The notes under the pieces were generated by a model that was not told the origin of the DNA, searched no databases, and saw only the letters and a list, made by a program, of their open reading frames with translations. From Candidatus Nitrospira nitrosa (GTDB taxonomy: Bacteria > Nitrospirota > Nitrospiria > Nitrospirales > Nitrospiraceae), in NCBI RefSeq assembly GCF_001458735.1, contig NZ_CZQA01000001.1:558001-622000 (forward strand): DNA of 64,000 nucleotides. Direction: 5' to 3'. The stretch's first letter is position 1. Each line of letters starts with the position of its first letter. The translations under genes and the position numbers were made by a program. Shown piece after piece: positions 53,268 to 62,506 of this stretch.

Positions 53268-54815
53268 TTAATCGCGGCCCGGTTGTTTAAAGCCGTTCAT
53301 GCCCGCCGCTGTCAACGGGTTCCCGTACTTGGCCAACTCGCTTTCTGGCCAAGGCCTTGCCAAGGCGCCCCTCGCCCACAACATGCCTCCACGCGCCACG
53401 GCGTAGTCGGCCTGCGCCCGATACAGCTGGTACGCATGCTGAACGACGTTGCGCTCACGGAGGTTCACGAACAGGACGGTGCTTGCGCCCATATTGAACC
53501 TGGTCCGCTCGCCCTCCTCCAGCGTCTTGGCTAATCGTAAGGCCTCCGTCGCCGCCTTCACCCGGTCTCTCGCACGCACTTGAGCTGAGAGCCAGTTATC
53601 CACGTCGATGCTGACTTGTTGCTCGGTGTACAGCTGCTTGAAGGCCAGTTGCTGCTGGTCCGCCTCCGCGTACAGGACCTTCCCCCGCCCTTCCCGCTGG
53701 AAGATCGGCACTGCAAACCACGATTCGACCCGATACCCGACTCCCACATTCCAGTCCGCGCTGGCCTCCATTTGCCCCCCCTTAAAATCAAACTTCGGGA
53801 GCAGGTAGTTCTTCGCAAGTTTAATATCGATATTATTCTTCTTGGCTTCGATGTAGAGGTCCCGCACCTCTGGGCGCACTTCCTTTGCCTCCACTTTATA
53901 GGCTGCAATCTCCTCGTTGGTCGGAAGCGGTGTTTCGCCCTGAAATTCCGGCGCCCATTCTGGTTGCGGGGTCACCGGCTCGCCGTTCTCCCAGAGAAAA
54001 AGAGACAGCTTGTACTGCTCATACTCCACCTTCCGTTGCGCGGCGATGGCAGCCTCTCGCCGAACCTGAACCTCTTTGTTGGCCTCAATGACATCGAGCG
54101 GCGAGGACAACCCCCTCTTCGCCTGCCCCTCGATCTGCGTGAACCGTTCTTCGGCCACAGCCAGGGTGCGCTTCACGATATCAGCTTGCTTAACGGCAAC
54201 TTGCCAATCCCAGTACTGTACGGCCCCGGCGAGGTAGAGGTCTTGCCGCTTCTGCGCCACCGCGATCTCAGCCTGCGGCCCCGCGAGTTCGGCCTTCTGA
54301 AAGTCGGCGTACTCTTCGTTCATCATGAATCCTCGCAGCAGGTGAGCCTCCCCCCCGATGAGCATTTGTTGGTTATGATAGAAGAGCAGTCCATCATTCG
54401 GGATGAGTGCATGGGCGCCTTGGTTGATGCGATCCCCAAACCCGTTGCGGATCCCGCCGTTGAGCCTGAAGCCCCAAGGATGTCCCATCTCGATCGTGCT
54501 GTCGTTATATCCCCCCGTCGTCGTATTGATGAAGGCCAGAAAGTTCCACGACTGATAGCGATCGACCTCTGTCCTGTTCTGAAACTTTGGTTCCCAGGCC
54601 CCGAGCGCCTTGAGGATTTTTGCCCGGGCCTGCATCCGTTCAACGCCGGTCGCCCGAAGGAGCGGATGGGTCAACTCAATACGTGCGAGCACTTCGCTGA
54701 TGGTCAGAAGCTCGGTGCGGACAGACTGCGCCTTCAACGCGCTAGAATCGTGCACCGGTGCCGCCAGGGTCGTCACGGGAAGCAAGATCAGAATCACGAG
54801 TAAGAGAGCGGTCAT
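53268..54815 (-). CDS. TolC-family outer-membrane efflux protein, second of three
   Basis: 515 residues, signal peptide LLLVILILLPVTTLA, then ALKAQSVRTELLTISEVLAR and the same TolC architecture as its neighbours: LAGAVQYWDWQVAVKQAD, GERTRFNMGASTVLFVNLRER and the C-terminal YGNPLTAAGMNGFKQPGRD, identical at its last residues to the first copy. AAGGAGCATC lies before the ATG. The tandem copies clearly arose by duplication in place. Confidence 0.9.
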   Translation of the reverse strand: MTALLLVILILLPVTTLAAPVHDSSALKAQSVRTELLTISEVLARIELTHPLLRATGVERMQARAKILKALGAWEPKFQNRTEVDRYQSWNFLAFINTTTGGYNDSTIEMGHPWGFRLNGGIRNGFGDRINQGAHALIPNDGLLFYHNQQMLIGGEAHLLRGFMMNEEYADFQKAELAGPQAEIAVAQKRQDLYLAGAVQYWDWQVAVKQADIVKRTLAVAEERFTQIEGQAKRGLSSPLDVIEANKEVQVRREAAIAAQRKVEYEQYKLSLFLWENGEPVTPQPEWAPEFQGETPLPTNEEIAAYKVEAKEVRPEVRDLYIEAKKNNIDIKLAKNYLLPKFDFKGGQMEASADWNVGVGYRVESWFAVPIFQREGRGKVLYAEADQQQLAFKQLYTEQQVSIDVDNWLSAQVRARDRVKAATEALRLAKTLEEGERTRFNMGASTVLFVNLRERNVVQHAYQLYRAQADYAVARGGMLWARGALARPWPESELAKYGNPLTAAGMNGFKQPGRD

Positions 54816-54838
54816 CGACAGATGCTCCTTGTGCAGGA

Positions 54839-56392
54839 TTAATCGCGACCCGGTTGTTTGAAGCCGTTCATGCCCGCTGCCGTCAGCGGGTTTCCGTACT
54901 TAGCCAACTCGCTTTCGGGCCACGGCTTGGACAGCAGCCCTCGAGCCCACAGCATCCCTCCACGCGCCACGGCGTAGTCAGCCTGCGCCCGATACAGCTG
55001 GTACGCCTGCTCCACCACGTGGCGTTCACGGAGGTTGACAAAGAGGACGGTGGTCGCGCCCATATTGAATCGGGTCCGTTCGCCTTCTTCCAGCGTCTTC
55101 GCCAACCGCAGCGCTTCCGTCGCCGCGGTTACCCGATCTCTGGCGCGCACTTGGGCCGAGAGCCAGTTGTCCACGTCAAAGGTGACTTGTTGCTCGGTGT
55201 ACAGTTGTTTCAACGCCAATTGTTGCTGAGCCACTTCAGCGGCCATGACCTTCCCGCGCGCTTCTCGCTGGAACAGCGGCATCTCGGTGTGCAGGCCGAC
55301 CCGATACCCGAGTCCCACCAACCAGTCCGCAGCGCCCGGGGTCGGCCCCCCCTCTAGATCTAACGTCGGGAGCAGCTTGTTCTTGGCAAGCTTCATATCG
55401 ATGTTGTTGAGCTTAGCTTCGACGTAGAGGTCTCGCACTTCCGGCCGCACTTCTTTCGCCTCTGTTTTATAGCCTGCGACCTCCGCGTTGGTCGGGAGCG
55501 GCGTTTCCCCCTGGAATTCAGGTGCCCATTCCCGTCGGGGCGTCACCGGCTCCCCATTCTCCCAGAGGAAGAGGGACAGTTTGTACTGCTCATACTCCAC
55601 CTTGCGTTGCGCGGCGATGGCGGCCTCTCGTCGAACCTGAACCTCTTGGTTCGCCTCAATAGCATCGAGCGGCGCAACCCTCCCGCCCTTCGCCAACCCT
55701 TCGATCTGGACTAAGCGCTCTTCAGCCACAGCTTGTGCACGCTTCACGACATCAGCTTGCTTAACCGCAACCTGCCAATCCCAGTACTGCACGGCTCCAG
55801 CCAAGTAAAGGTCTTGCCGTTTCTGCGCCACCTTGATCTCTGCTTGCGGGCCCGCGAGCTCGGCCCTTTGAAATTCGGCGTTCTCTTCGTTGACCATGAA
55901 GTCTCGTAGGAAATGGATGGTCCCACTGTAGTAGAAGTGTTGCTTATGATAGGCAGCGCGCAGATCAGGGGGTAGGGCAATACGGTTGATACTTTCGCTA
56001 TCCCCGAAGCCGCTGCGAAGTCCACCGGCAACCCTGAAGCCCCAAGGATGCCCGACCTCGACCGTGCTGTCGGCATATCCAATCGTATGTTGATTTGGAA
56101 TGTCGAACGCCGTCGTAATGTTCCAGTTAGTATAACGCTCGAACTGTGTATAGTTCTTGACCTGCGGCTCCCAGGCCCCGAGCGCCTTGAGGATTTTTGC
56201 CCGGGCCTTCGTGCGCTCGGCTCCCGTGGCCTGAAGCAGGGGATGGGTCAACTCAATACGCGCCAGCACTTCCCCTATGCTCAGAGGTTCGGTGCGTGTC
56301 GACTGTGCCTGCACCGTGCGGGAGTCGATCACCGGCTCCGCTATCGCGGTCATTGGCAGAATTACGACCAGAGCCAACACCAGTGCGACCAT
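54839..56392 (-). CDS. TolC-family outer-membrane efflux protein, first of three
   Basis: 517 residues from the ATG after AGAGGAG (the frame opens 23 codons earlier without a site). Signal peptide ALVLALVVILPMTAIA, then VQAQSTRTEPLSIGEVLAR. Closely similar to the second copy, including the tail AGMNGFKQPGRD. It is the first gene after the divergent regulator and so heads the operon tolC-tolC-tolC-ABC-hlyD. Confidence 0.9.
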   Translation of the reverse strand: MVALVLALVVILPMTAIAEPVIDSRTVQAQSTRTEPLSIGEVLARIELTHPLLQATGAERTKARAKILKALGAWEPQVKNYTQFERYTNWNITTAFDIPNQHTIGYADSTVEVGHPWGFRVAGGLRSGFGDSESINRIALPPDLRAAYHKQHFYYSGTIHFLRDFMVNEENAEFQRAELAGPQAEIKVAQKRQDLYLAGAVQYWDWQVAVKQADVVKRAQAVAEERLVQIEGLAKGGRVAPLDAIEANQEVQVRREAAIAAQRKVEYEQYKLSLFLWENGEPVTPRREWAPEFQGETPLPTNAEVAGYKTEAKEVRPEVRDLYVEAKLNNIDMKLAKNKLLPTLDLEGGPTPGAADWLVGLGYRVGLHTEMPLFQREARGKVMAAEVAQQQLALKQLYTEQQVTFDVDNWLSAQVRARDRVTAATEALRLAKTLEEGERTRFNMGATTVLFVNLRERHVVEQAYQLYRAQADYAVARGGMLWARGLLSKPWPESELAKYGNPLTAAGMNGFKQPGRD

Positions 56393-56484
56393 GTGGGATG
56401 CTCCTCTCGTATACATTCGGCGGACGGCGCACACACTAGCAACCTCCCCTTCTTTTTTCAAAATAGATAAAACAGATTTGTGGT

Positions 56485-56499
56485 ATCGATTAATCCGAT
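56485..56499. promoter_or_regulatory. LysR-type operator (T-N11-A) between regulator and TolC operon
   Basis: ATCGATTAATCCGAT fits the ATC-N9-GAT/T-N11-A box of LysR regulators. A -10-like TATAGT (56502-56507) for the regulator gene follows immediately, so the regulator probably controls itself and the divergent operon. Confidence 0.55.
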
Positions 56500-56537
56500 G
56501 GTATAGTACCGCCGCTCTCCCAAGAGCTACGGGCCAT

Positions 56538-57437
56538 ATGGATTGGTTAAACTACCATCACTTGTTATATTTCTGGTCCGTTGCCAAACACGGGACCGTA
56601 ACTAAAGCCTGCGAAGAACTCCGCCTCGCTCAACCCACGATTAGCGGGCAGATCCATCTGTTAGAAGCGACCTTGGGCGAAAAGTTGTTCATTCGAACAG
56701 GCCGGCGTCTGGTGCTGACGGAGATGGGTCAGCTCGTGTTCAAGTACGCGGAGGACATCTTCGCGACCGGGCAAGAGCTGATGAATACCGTGAGAGGGCA
56801 GGAGAACGGACAGCCGACACGTCTGGTCGTGGGCATTGCCAACGCCGTTCCTAAACCGCTCGCCACCCAACTGCTCAAGTCCGCTCTCAGGCTCTATAAG
56901 CCGACACGCTTAATCTGCCAAGAGGATAACCTGCACCAGCTTCTGACCGATCTGGCCGCTCATCGTTCCGATTTGGTGATCGCTGATACTCCGGCTCCAC
57001 CTGGAGTAAAGGCACATGCGTACAACCACCCGTTGGGCGAATCGGGCGTCACGCTGTTCGCCACGGCAAGACTGGCTGCCCAGTATCGTCGAGACTTTCC
57101 CTACTCACTCCGCAATGCCCCGCTCCTCCTCCCCACCTCGAGTGCGGTGCTTCGTCGCTTGATGGACCAATGGATGGTGAACCACGGCGTCCACCCCACC
57201 GTGGTGGGCGAGTTTGATGACAGTGCGACTCTCAAAGCCTTCGGCCAGGATGGCCATGGGATCTTCCCCGGCGCCACTGTGATCGAAAAGGAGATCTGTC
57301 GCCAATACCAGGTGCAGGTGGTTGGACAGCTGGACGGACTCATCCAACATTTCTACGCGATCACCGTGGAACGGAAGCTGAAACACCCCGCTGTGCTTGC
57401 GCTTGTCCGCACCGCCCGACGCGAGTTACTCAACTGA
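56538..57437 (+). CDS. LysR-family regulator, NhaR-like
   Basis: 299 residues. N-terminal winged HTH MDWLNYHHLLYFWSVAKHGT, ACEELRLAQPTISGQIHLLEATLGEKLF, then the substrate-binding domain. The YHHLLYFW...TVTKAC start and the overall pattern are those of NhaR (activator of the Na+/H+ antiporter gene). Divergent from the TolC operon with a 145-base intergenic region containing a LysR-type box; it is likely its regulator. Start chosen at the HTH onset; the open frame extends 87 codons into the TolC gene antisense. Confidence 0.9.
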   Translation: MDWLNYHHLLYFWSVAKHGTVTKACEELRLAQPTISGQIHLLEATLGEKLFIRTGRRLVLTEMGQLVFKYAEDIFATGQELMNTVRGQENGQPTRLVVGIANAVPKPLATQLLKSALRLYKPTRLICQEDNLHQLLTDLAAHRSDLVIADTPAPPGVKAHAYNHPLGESGVTLFATARLAAQYRRDFPYSLRNAPLLLPTSSAVLRRLMDQWMVNHGVHPTVVGEFDDSATLKAFGQDGHGIFPGATVIEKEICRQYQVQVVGQLDGLIQHFYAITVERKLKHPAVLALVRTARRELLN

Positions 57438-57521
57438 CGGAGCTGTTTGAGCACCTTGCGGAGGTGTAGCCTTTTTAAACACCTCCCCGCTAAGCTGGTT
57501 CATTTCTACCATGAACATCCG

Positions 57522-58235
57522 TCACATCTGATGGCGCCCAACAGCGTCCAGCAGTTGCGCTCGCTCCTGACTCGTGAGCTCCTTCCACTCACCGATGCCC
57601 AGCCCGTTGACTGTGATGTGCATGATCCTGGTTCGATGCAGCAGGATCACCCGATAGCCGAGCGCATGGCACATCCGTCTGATCTGCCGATTCCGCCCCT
57701 CGGTCAAGACAATGCGAAACCGGTCAGGCCCGACCCGACTCATTCGGCAGGGCTTCGTCCGGCTGCCGAGAATCACGACGCCCTCCGCCATATGATCCAG
57801 AAAGGTCTGATCGAACGGACGATCCACCCGCACAAGATACTCTCGCTCGTGGCCGAATTCCGTACGGAGAATCTCGTTCACGATGTTACCGTCGTTCGTC
57901 AGCAAGATGAGCCCGGATGAATCCTTATCGAGCCGCCCGATCGGAAAAATTCGTTCAGGATGTCCGATCTCGGCAATGATGTTTCGAGCGACGTGCGATT
58001 CGCTCGTGGTCGTGACGCCGACCGGCTTATGGTACTTGATATAGAGGGAAGCTTTTCCCCAGGGTAAGACCTGGCCCTCGCGAGCGATGACGTCTGATGG
58101 CCCGACCTGGTCCCCGAGCTTGGCCACATGGCCATTGATCGTGATCGCTCCGGACTCGACCAATCGATCGGCTTCACGCCGAGAGCAGATCCCCTGTTCG
58201 GTAAAGAATTTATTGATGCGGATGGTGTGCGCCAC
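57522..58235 (-). CDS. rRNA pseudouridine synthase, RsuA/RluB/E/F family
   Basis: 237 residues. S4 domain IRINKFFTEQGICSRREADRLVESG, then the catalytic domain with FPIGRLDKDSSGLILLTNDG (catalytic Asp) and LTEGRNRQIRRMCHALGYRV. Closest in pattern to RluF (23S U2604) with its short N-terminus, but RluB or RsuA-like specificity is possible. First in a leftward run after the regulator; no clear operon partner. Confidence 0.88.
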   Translation of the reverse strand: MAHTIRINKFFTEQGICSRREADRLVESGAITINGHVAKLGDQVGPSDVIAREGQVLPWGKASLYIKYHKPVGVTTTSESHVARNIIAEIGHPERIFPIGRLDKDSSGLILLTNDGNIVNEILRTEFGHEREYLVRVDRPFDQTFLDHMAEGVVILGSRTKPCRMSRVGPDRFRIVLTEGRNRQIRRMCHALGYRVILLHRTRIMHITVNGLGIGEWKELTSQERAQLLDAVGRHQM

Positions 58236-58266
58236 GAGAGCAGGTGACGATTAATATGTGTATCGA

Positions 58267-59202
58267 CTACGAATGAACGCGGCGGCCAGCTTTGATACGC
58301 CCCAAGACACGATAGATCAACCGCGCGATTGAAAATTGCGGCGCGACAAATCCCTCTATAGGAGCTATCTCGCTGAGATCCATTCCCACGATACCCGGTC
58401 CGTTGGCCAGCGCTGTGATGAGATTGAGAGTGTCGTACCATCCAAGGCCCCCCGGCTCTGGAGTGCCCAAGGCCGGAATAATCGAGGCATCCAGCCCATC
58501 GCAATCGAACGTGAGGTACACCGGGGTTCGGCAGGCTGCAACGACATCGGGAATCCATTTGGCCGCCTTCCCTTCGTAGGGACCGGATGGGTCGAGGATG
58601 CTTGCTGCAAAGAAGGTCTTGATTCGGTCCGTCCTGTCGATACGGGCGACCTCTTCAGCGCTGATCGATCGGATCCCCACCTGTACAAGCGGTAATCCAT
58701 CATCCACCACCCGTGCCATGACACTGGCGTGGCTGAATGGATTGTCTTGATAGGCCTCCCGCAGATCGCCATGTGCGTCGATTTGCACGACCGTCATCTG
58801 CGGATATCGTTTGGCATGGGCGCGAATCGCCCCCAAGGCACCGGTATGTTCCCCCGTCAGTGTGACCAGAAACCGGCCGGATCCCACATGTGGTGAGACA
58901 AACGCCTCAATCGCATCGACGGCAGCGCGATCGACCTTGCCGTTCAGTTCCAACGGGGATACCGTGGCTACGCCACCCCATTCTCGATAGGGTTCACATC
59001 GCAGTTGTTCGTCGTAGAATTCCACCTGACTGGAGGCTTCAAGGATAGCGGAAGGGCCGAGGTTCGAGCCCCGGATGTAGCTGGAGGTGTGCTCATAGGG
59101 AGCCGGCAGGATATAGACACCAGCCTGGTCGGGATGGCACCAGGGTTCGTCGATTCCTAAAAAGTTATGGTTGGGGCCTTCCCAGCCAACGGGAAGCGTC
59201 AT
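58267..59202 (-). CDS. speB: Agmatinase/arginase-family ureohydrolase
   Basis: 311 residues. Manganese motifs: GEHTGALGA (in place of GGDHS), VQIDAHGDLRE (DAHxD) and LTFDCDGLDAS (DxDxxD). Converts agmatine to putrescine and urea. MTLPVGWEGPNHNFLGID is the N-terminus, fixed by AAGGGAAG upstream. It follows the arginine decarboxylase gene, completing an arginine to putrescine route. Arginase or guanidinobutyrase activity cannot be excluded but context supports agmatinase. Confidence 0.9.
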   Translation of the reverse strand: MTLPVGWEGPNHNFLGIDEPWCHPDQAGVYILPAPYEHTSSYIRGSNLGPSAILEASSQVEFYDEQLRCEPYREWGGVATVSPLELNGKVDRAAVDAIEAFVSPHVGSGRFLVTLTGEHTGALGAIRAHAKRYPQMTVVQIDAHGDLREAYQDNPFSHASVMARVVDDGLPLVQVGIRSISAEEVARIDRTDRIKTFFAASILDPSGPYEGKAAKWIPDVVAACRTPVYLTFDCDGLDASIIPALGTPEPGGLGWYDTLNLITALANGPGIVGMDLSEIAPIEGFVAPQFSIARLIYRVLGRIKAGRRVHS

Positions 59203-59264
59203 GCGCGTTCTTCCCTTCGCGGAGTAAGCGACTGAGGCGTACCTATGGCGCACACCACAGTCAT

Positions 59265-59837
59265 TTACCGGCGAGGACGGGAGGGCACGTTTTCCGGCGG
59301 GATAAACACGGCCAGTGCGATGACGGTCGTCCACTTGCCCTTCTTCCCGACAGCCGACTGGGTGATATTCAGCGTCTGCACGATCTTCCCACCCATCTTG
59401 AATACCTGTTCCCGCTCCTTCCAGGCGACATTGGGGTCGAACTCAACGCCTAACGTCGTGGCCAGCATCTGTGCCGCCAAGTCTTCGGTGTATTCTCCCG
59501 TCTCTTCATCTGTCTCGCCATGCGCATGGTGCTCGGACAGATATCCGTATGTTCCGCGATCGGTCGGCTTGGCGAGCCCCACGGACGCCGACACGAGCTG
59601 ATTCCGCTCATTGGTTTCGGAGCGGGCCATGACGCAAAACGTGATTTCACCGGGTTTCAGCAGTTGCTCACCGCGCTTCCGGGGGATGATCTTGCAGTGC
59701 GGCGGAAGGATGGAGGACACGCTGACCAGGTTGCAGTACGCCACACCGGCGCTGCGCAACGCCTCTTCGAAGGAGGCCAGCTTTTCCTTGTGGACTCCCA
59801 CCCCTCTCGTGAGAAACATATGCGTAGGTACCATCAT
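59265..59837 (-). CDS. pdaD: Pyruvoyl-dependent arginine decarboxylase
   Basis: 190 residues. Family core [20 protein letters not shown], the self-cleavage region [16 protein letters not shown] (new N-terminal pyruvoyl group from Ser42, cleaving between Ser41 and Ser42) and [23 protein letters not shown]. Decarboxylates arginine to agmatine without PLP. AAAGGGGAG before two ATGs. Directly upstream of the agmatinase gene (62 bases). Confidence 0.92.
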   Translation of the reverse strand: MMVPTHMFLTRGVGVHKEKLASFEEALRSAGVAYCNLVSVSSILPPHCKIIPRKRGEQLLKPGEITFCVMARSETNERNQLVSASVGLAKPTDRGTYGYLSEHHAHGETDEETGEYTEDLAAQMLATTLGVEFDPNVAWKEREQVFKMGGKIVQTLNITQSAVGKKGKWTTVIALAVFIPPENVPSRPRR

Positions 59838-59990
59838 CTCCCCTTTCGTCCGACTATCGGCCTTTCTGGCTGTTCGGAAGTTGCTGCGTGACGTGCGCTC
59901 AAGCGGTCAGCCTGACACACAAACTACGCCGTACCAACGGTCGTATCGGGCGTTTGTTGTAGCAAGATTGAACCGGCTTCGCAATATATT

Positions 59991-61445
59991 CTAATTACCT
60001 TTTTCGGATGGCGTGGATGGTTCCTTGAGGTTCATGATGAGCATCCTGGGCTCGGTCATATCCTCGATCGCGGCACGGACGCCTTCGCGTCCCAACCCGG
60101 AATCCTTCACGCCGCCGTAGGGCATGTGGTCTGCGCGAAACGTCGGAATTTCGTTCGCCAGGACGGCTCCGACTTCACAATGACGAAACGCGTAAAAGAT
60201 TTTGTTGATATCCTGGGTGAAAATACCAGCCTGTAATCCAAAGTCTGATTGATTGAGCAACGCCACGGCTTCACTGAGCTCACGATAGGGCGTCACGGTC
60301 ACGACCGGTCCAAATACCTCTCGACAGGAGACTTTCATCTCCGGCCTCACATTCCCCAACACCGTGGCCTCCATCAACGATCCGATCCGTTTCCCACCCA
60401 AGAGCAGTCGGGCCCCGTCCGCCACCGCTTCCCCGATCCAGCTCTCTACTCGTTGCGCAGCTGCTTGATCGATGAGAGGCCCGATGGTCGTCGTCTCCTC
60501 GGCAGGATCACCGAGTTTGAGCCGAGCCACATGCATGAGAAGTTTGGTCGTAAACGCGTCGACGACCGCCTGATGCACGAAAACCCGCTGCACCGAAATG
60601 CAAGTCTGGCCGGCATACCCGAACCCGCCTGCGGCGCAGCGCTGCGCCGCCAGTTCCAAGTCAGCATCCGGCTCGATCACCACGCCTGCATTGCCGCCGA
60701 GTTCGAGCGTGACTTTTTTCTTCCCGCATTTGGCCTTCAACATCCATCCCACCGAGACACTGCCGGTGAAACTCAGCAGTTTGAACCGAGGGTCGATCAC
60801 CATCCGTTCGGCAAGAGGGTTGTCGCAGGGTACGACGTTCAGTCCGCCTGGAGGCACGCCTGCTTCGAGTGCGATCTCGCCGAGCAGCAGCGCCGTCAAC
60901 GGCGTCTGCGGAGCCGGCTTGATCAGAATCGGATTCCCCGACGCGAGTGCGGGCGCCACCTTGTGCGCCACCAGATTCAGTGGAAAGTTGAAGGGGGTGA
61001 TGCCGAGAATCGGACCGATCGGGAACCGACGGACCATGCCGAGATGGGTGTCAAAGCCCGGCGTCCAATCGAGCGGTACCACCTCACCCGCAATCCGCCG
61101 CGACTCTTCGGCTGCCACGGTGAAGGTCTGGATGGCTCGGCTGACTTCCCGCTTGGCATCTGTGATCGGCTTCCCCGACTCGGCCGTGATGGTCTGCGCA
61201 CATTCATCGCGCCGTCGGTAGAGCAACGCTGCGATCTGCTGGAGCATGTTGTACCGGGCGTGTCCCGGCAACTGCGCCATCACCGCAGCAGAGCTGGACG
61301 TCGATGCGACGGCCTCTTCTACATCAAACTCGGTGGCTTGAGCGACTTGAGCCACGGATTTTCCGGTGAACGGATCGACGACCGGAGTCGTGACCGCACC
61401 CGGTTTCCACTGGCCATGAACGAGAAATGGACGGGATTCCTGCAC
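59991..61445 (-). CDS. NAD(P)-dependent aldehyde dehydrogenase
   Basis: 484 residues. ALDH marks: GITPFNFPLNLVAHKVAPAL, FTGSVSVGWML, catalytic Glu in VTLELGGNAGVVI, catalytic Cys in YAGQTCISVQRVFVH, FGPVVTVTPYRELSEAV. Many relatives oxidise succinate semialdehyde, lactaldehyde or aminoaldehydes; near polyamine genes it could oxidise aminobutyraldehyde (inference). Start: the open frame begins with a non-family basic stretch overlapping the previous gene; GTG at 61445 gives a normal N-terminus but has a poor ribosome-binding site. Confidence 0.88.
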   Translation of the reverse strand: MQESRPFLVHGQWKPGAVTTPVVDPFTGKSVAQVAQATEFDVEEAVASTSSSAAVMAQLPGHARYNMLQQIAALLYRRRDECAQTITAESGKPITDAKREVSRAIQTFTVAAEESRRIAGEVVPLDWTPGFDTHLGMVRRFPIGPILGITPFNFPLNLVAHKVAPALASGNPILIKPAPQTPLTALLLGEIALEAGVPPGGLNVVPCDNPLAERMVIDPRFKLLSFTGSVSVGWMLKAKCGKKKVTLELGGNAGVVIEPDADLELAAQRCAAGGFGYAGQTCISVQRVFVHQAVVDAFTTKLLMHVARLKLGDPAEETTTIGPLIDQAAAQRVESWIGEAVADGARLLLGGKRIGSLMEATVLGNVRPEMKVSCREVFGPVVTVTPYRELSEAVALLNQSDFGLQAGIFTQDINKIFYAFRHCEVGAVLANEIPTFRADHMPYGGVKDSGLGREGVRAAIEDMTEPRMLIMNLKEPSTPSEKGN

Positions 61446-61482
61446 AGGAAGATTCGCTGGAGTCTCTTGGATGAGGTTGGTA

Positions 61483-61752
61483 TTAGTCCGCCGCTTCCAC
61501 CGACGCAGCCGCTTCGGCCGCCGATTCCACAATCGCGGCTGCCTCCTGTGCGGCAATCGCCTTGGCGATCAATTCTTCCGTCCCCCAATCGCGAATCGCC
61601 TCCAGGGTAAACCCTTCGTAGGTCGAGACGCCATGACAGGACGGACAATCCGGCATCGGGACTTTTCGATAAAAAACTTCCGTGAGGCAGGACATGCACA
61701 CCCAGAAGTCATCGCGATGAGAGACCGGCCAGAACGATTGCATCGAATCCAT
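61483..61752 (-). CDS. Small zinc-ribbon-like protein
   Basis: 89 residues with CMSC near 19-22 and CPSC near 36-39, a four-cysteine zinc ribbon, followed by a helical alanine-rich tail (AIAAQEAAAIVESAAEAAA). AAGGGAGAGG precedes the ATG by seven bases. It lies just upstream of the aldehyde dehydrogenase gene. Function unknown; the ribbon suggests protein or nucleic-acid contact. Confidence 0.78.
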   Translation of the reverse strand: MDSMQSFWPVSHRDDFWVCMSCLTEVFYRKVPMPDCPSCHGVSTYEGFTLEAIRDWGTEELIAKAIAAQEAAAIVESAAEAAASVEAAD

Positions 61753-61864
61753 AGGGATACCTCTCCCTTGTGTGATACAGAGGACTATCGCACCTGAGTA
61801 CCGATGTCAACCCTACGCGCACAGACTTACCTTCCGTTCCACATTTCTCAGCGAGAGACGTCTT

Positions 61865-62506
61865 CTACTTTTTGCCGTTCGCCAACAAGCGATCGATCTC
61901 TTCCGCGAACATCTCGAACGGAAATGCGCCCGGAATCGCCACAGCCGGTTCCTTGTCCGTCGGCTCCGTCGCCGTCCGGACCAGGATAAACCCAGGGGTT
62001 CCATGAAACCCCCACTGATTGGCTTCCTGACGATCTTCAAAAATCGCCTTGGTATACCGCCCATCGCTCATGCACCGTTCAAAGGCGGCTTGATCCAGAT
62101 TCAACGTCGCCGCATGTCGCCGATACACCTGCTTATCCAGCTGTCCTCCTTCGGAAAACAACCGGTCATGCATCGCCCAATACTGACCCTGCTCACCGGC
62201 ACATCGTGCCGCCGTCGCTGCATCGAGCCCCGACCCTTGGTCGCCCCGCGGAAAATCCCGATACAGAAATCGCACTTTCCCCGTATCAACGTATTGCGCT
62301 TGAATACGCGGCCAGGTTCGCTTGAAGAATTTCAAACAAAACCCGCAGGTGAAATCCGAGTATTCGATCAAGGTGACCGGGGCGTTGGCTTGCCCCCTCA
62401 TCCGCAAATCGGTCTCACCTGAATTTCCGGCAGAAGCCGGCACAGACCACAAGAGCATGCCGCCAAGGACAGCCAGACATACCCGTTGTCCCATCGACCA
62501 GATCAT
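61865..62506 (-). CDS. DsbA-like periplasmic thioredoxin
   Basis: 213 residues. Signal peptide QRVCLAVLGGMLLWSVPASA; redox motif FTCGFCLKFFK (CGFC), then FLYRDFPRGDQGSG and the cis-Pro region FHGTPGFILVRT. Thiol-disulfide exchange in the periplasm. Start ATG overlaps the stop of the deoxyhypusine-synthase-like gene by four bases (ATGA), chosen over a longer frame with a non-signal extension. Confidence 0.88.
   Translation of the reverse strand: MIWSMGQRVCLAVLGGMLLWSVPASAGNSGETDLRMRGQANAPVTLIEYSDFTCGFCLKFFKRTWPRIQAQYVDTGKVRFLYRDFPRGDQGSGLDAATAARCAGEQGQYWAMHDRLFSEGGQLDKQVYRRHAATLNLDQAAFERCMSDGRYTKAIFEDRQEANQWGFHGTPGFILVRTATEPTDKEPAVAIPGAFPFEMFAEEIDRLLANGKK

Noticed and set aside
53616-54803. 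395-codon rightward open frame antisense to the second TolC gene
   Set aside because: It is a shadow of the TolC reading frame (G+C-rich third positions), lacks a ribosome-binding site and resembles no family.
57445-57490. Hairpin CACCT-AGGTG with a T run after the LysR gene as a terminator
   Set aside because: Only five base pairs with several unpaired bases before the T run; too weak to call.
60249-61610. 453-codon rightward open frame antisense to the aldehyde dehydrogenase gene
   Set aside because: The opposite strand encodes all catalytic motifs of an aldehyde dehydrogenase; the antisense product is low in hydrophobic core and has no recognisable motif.
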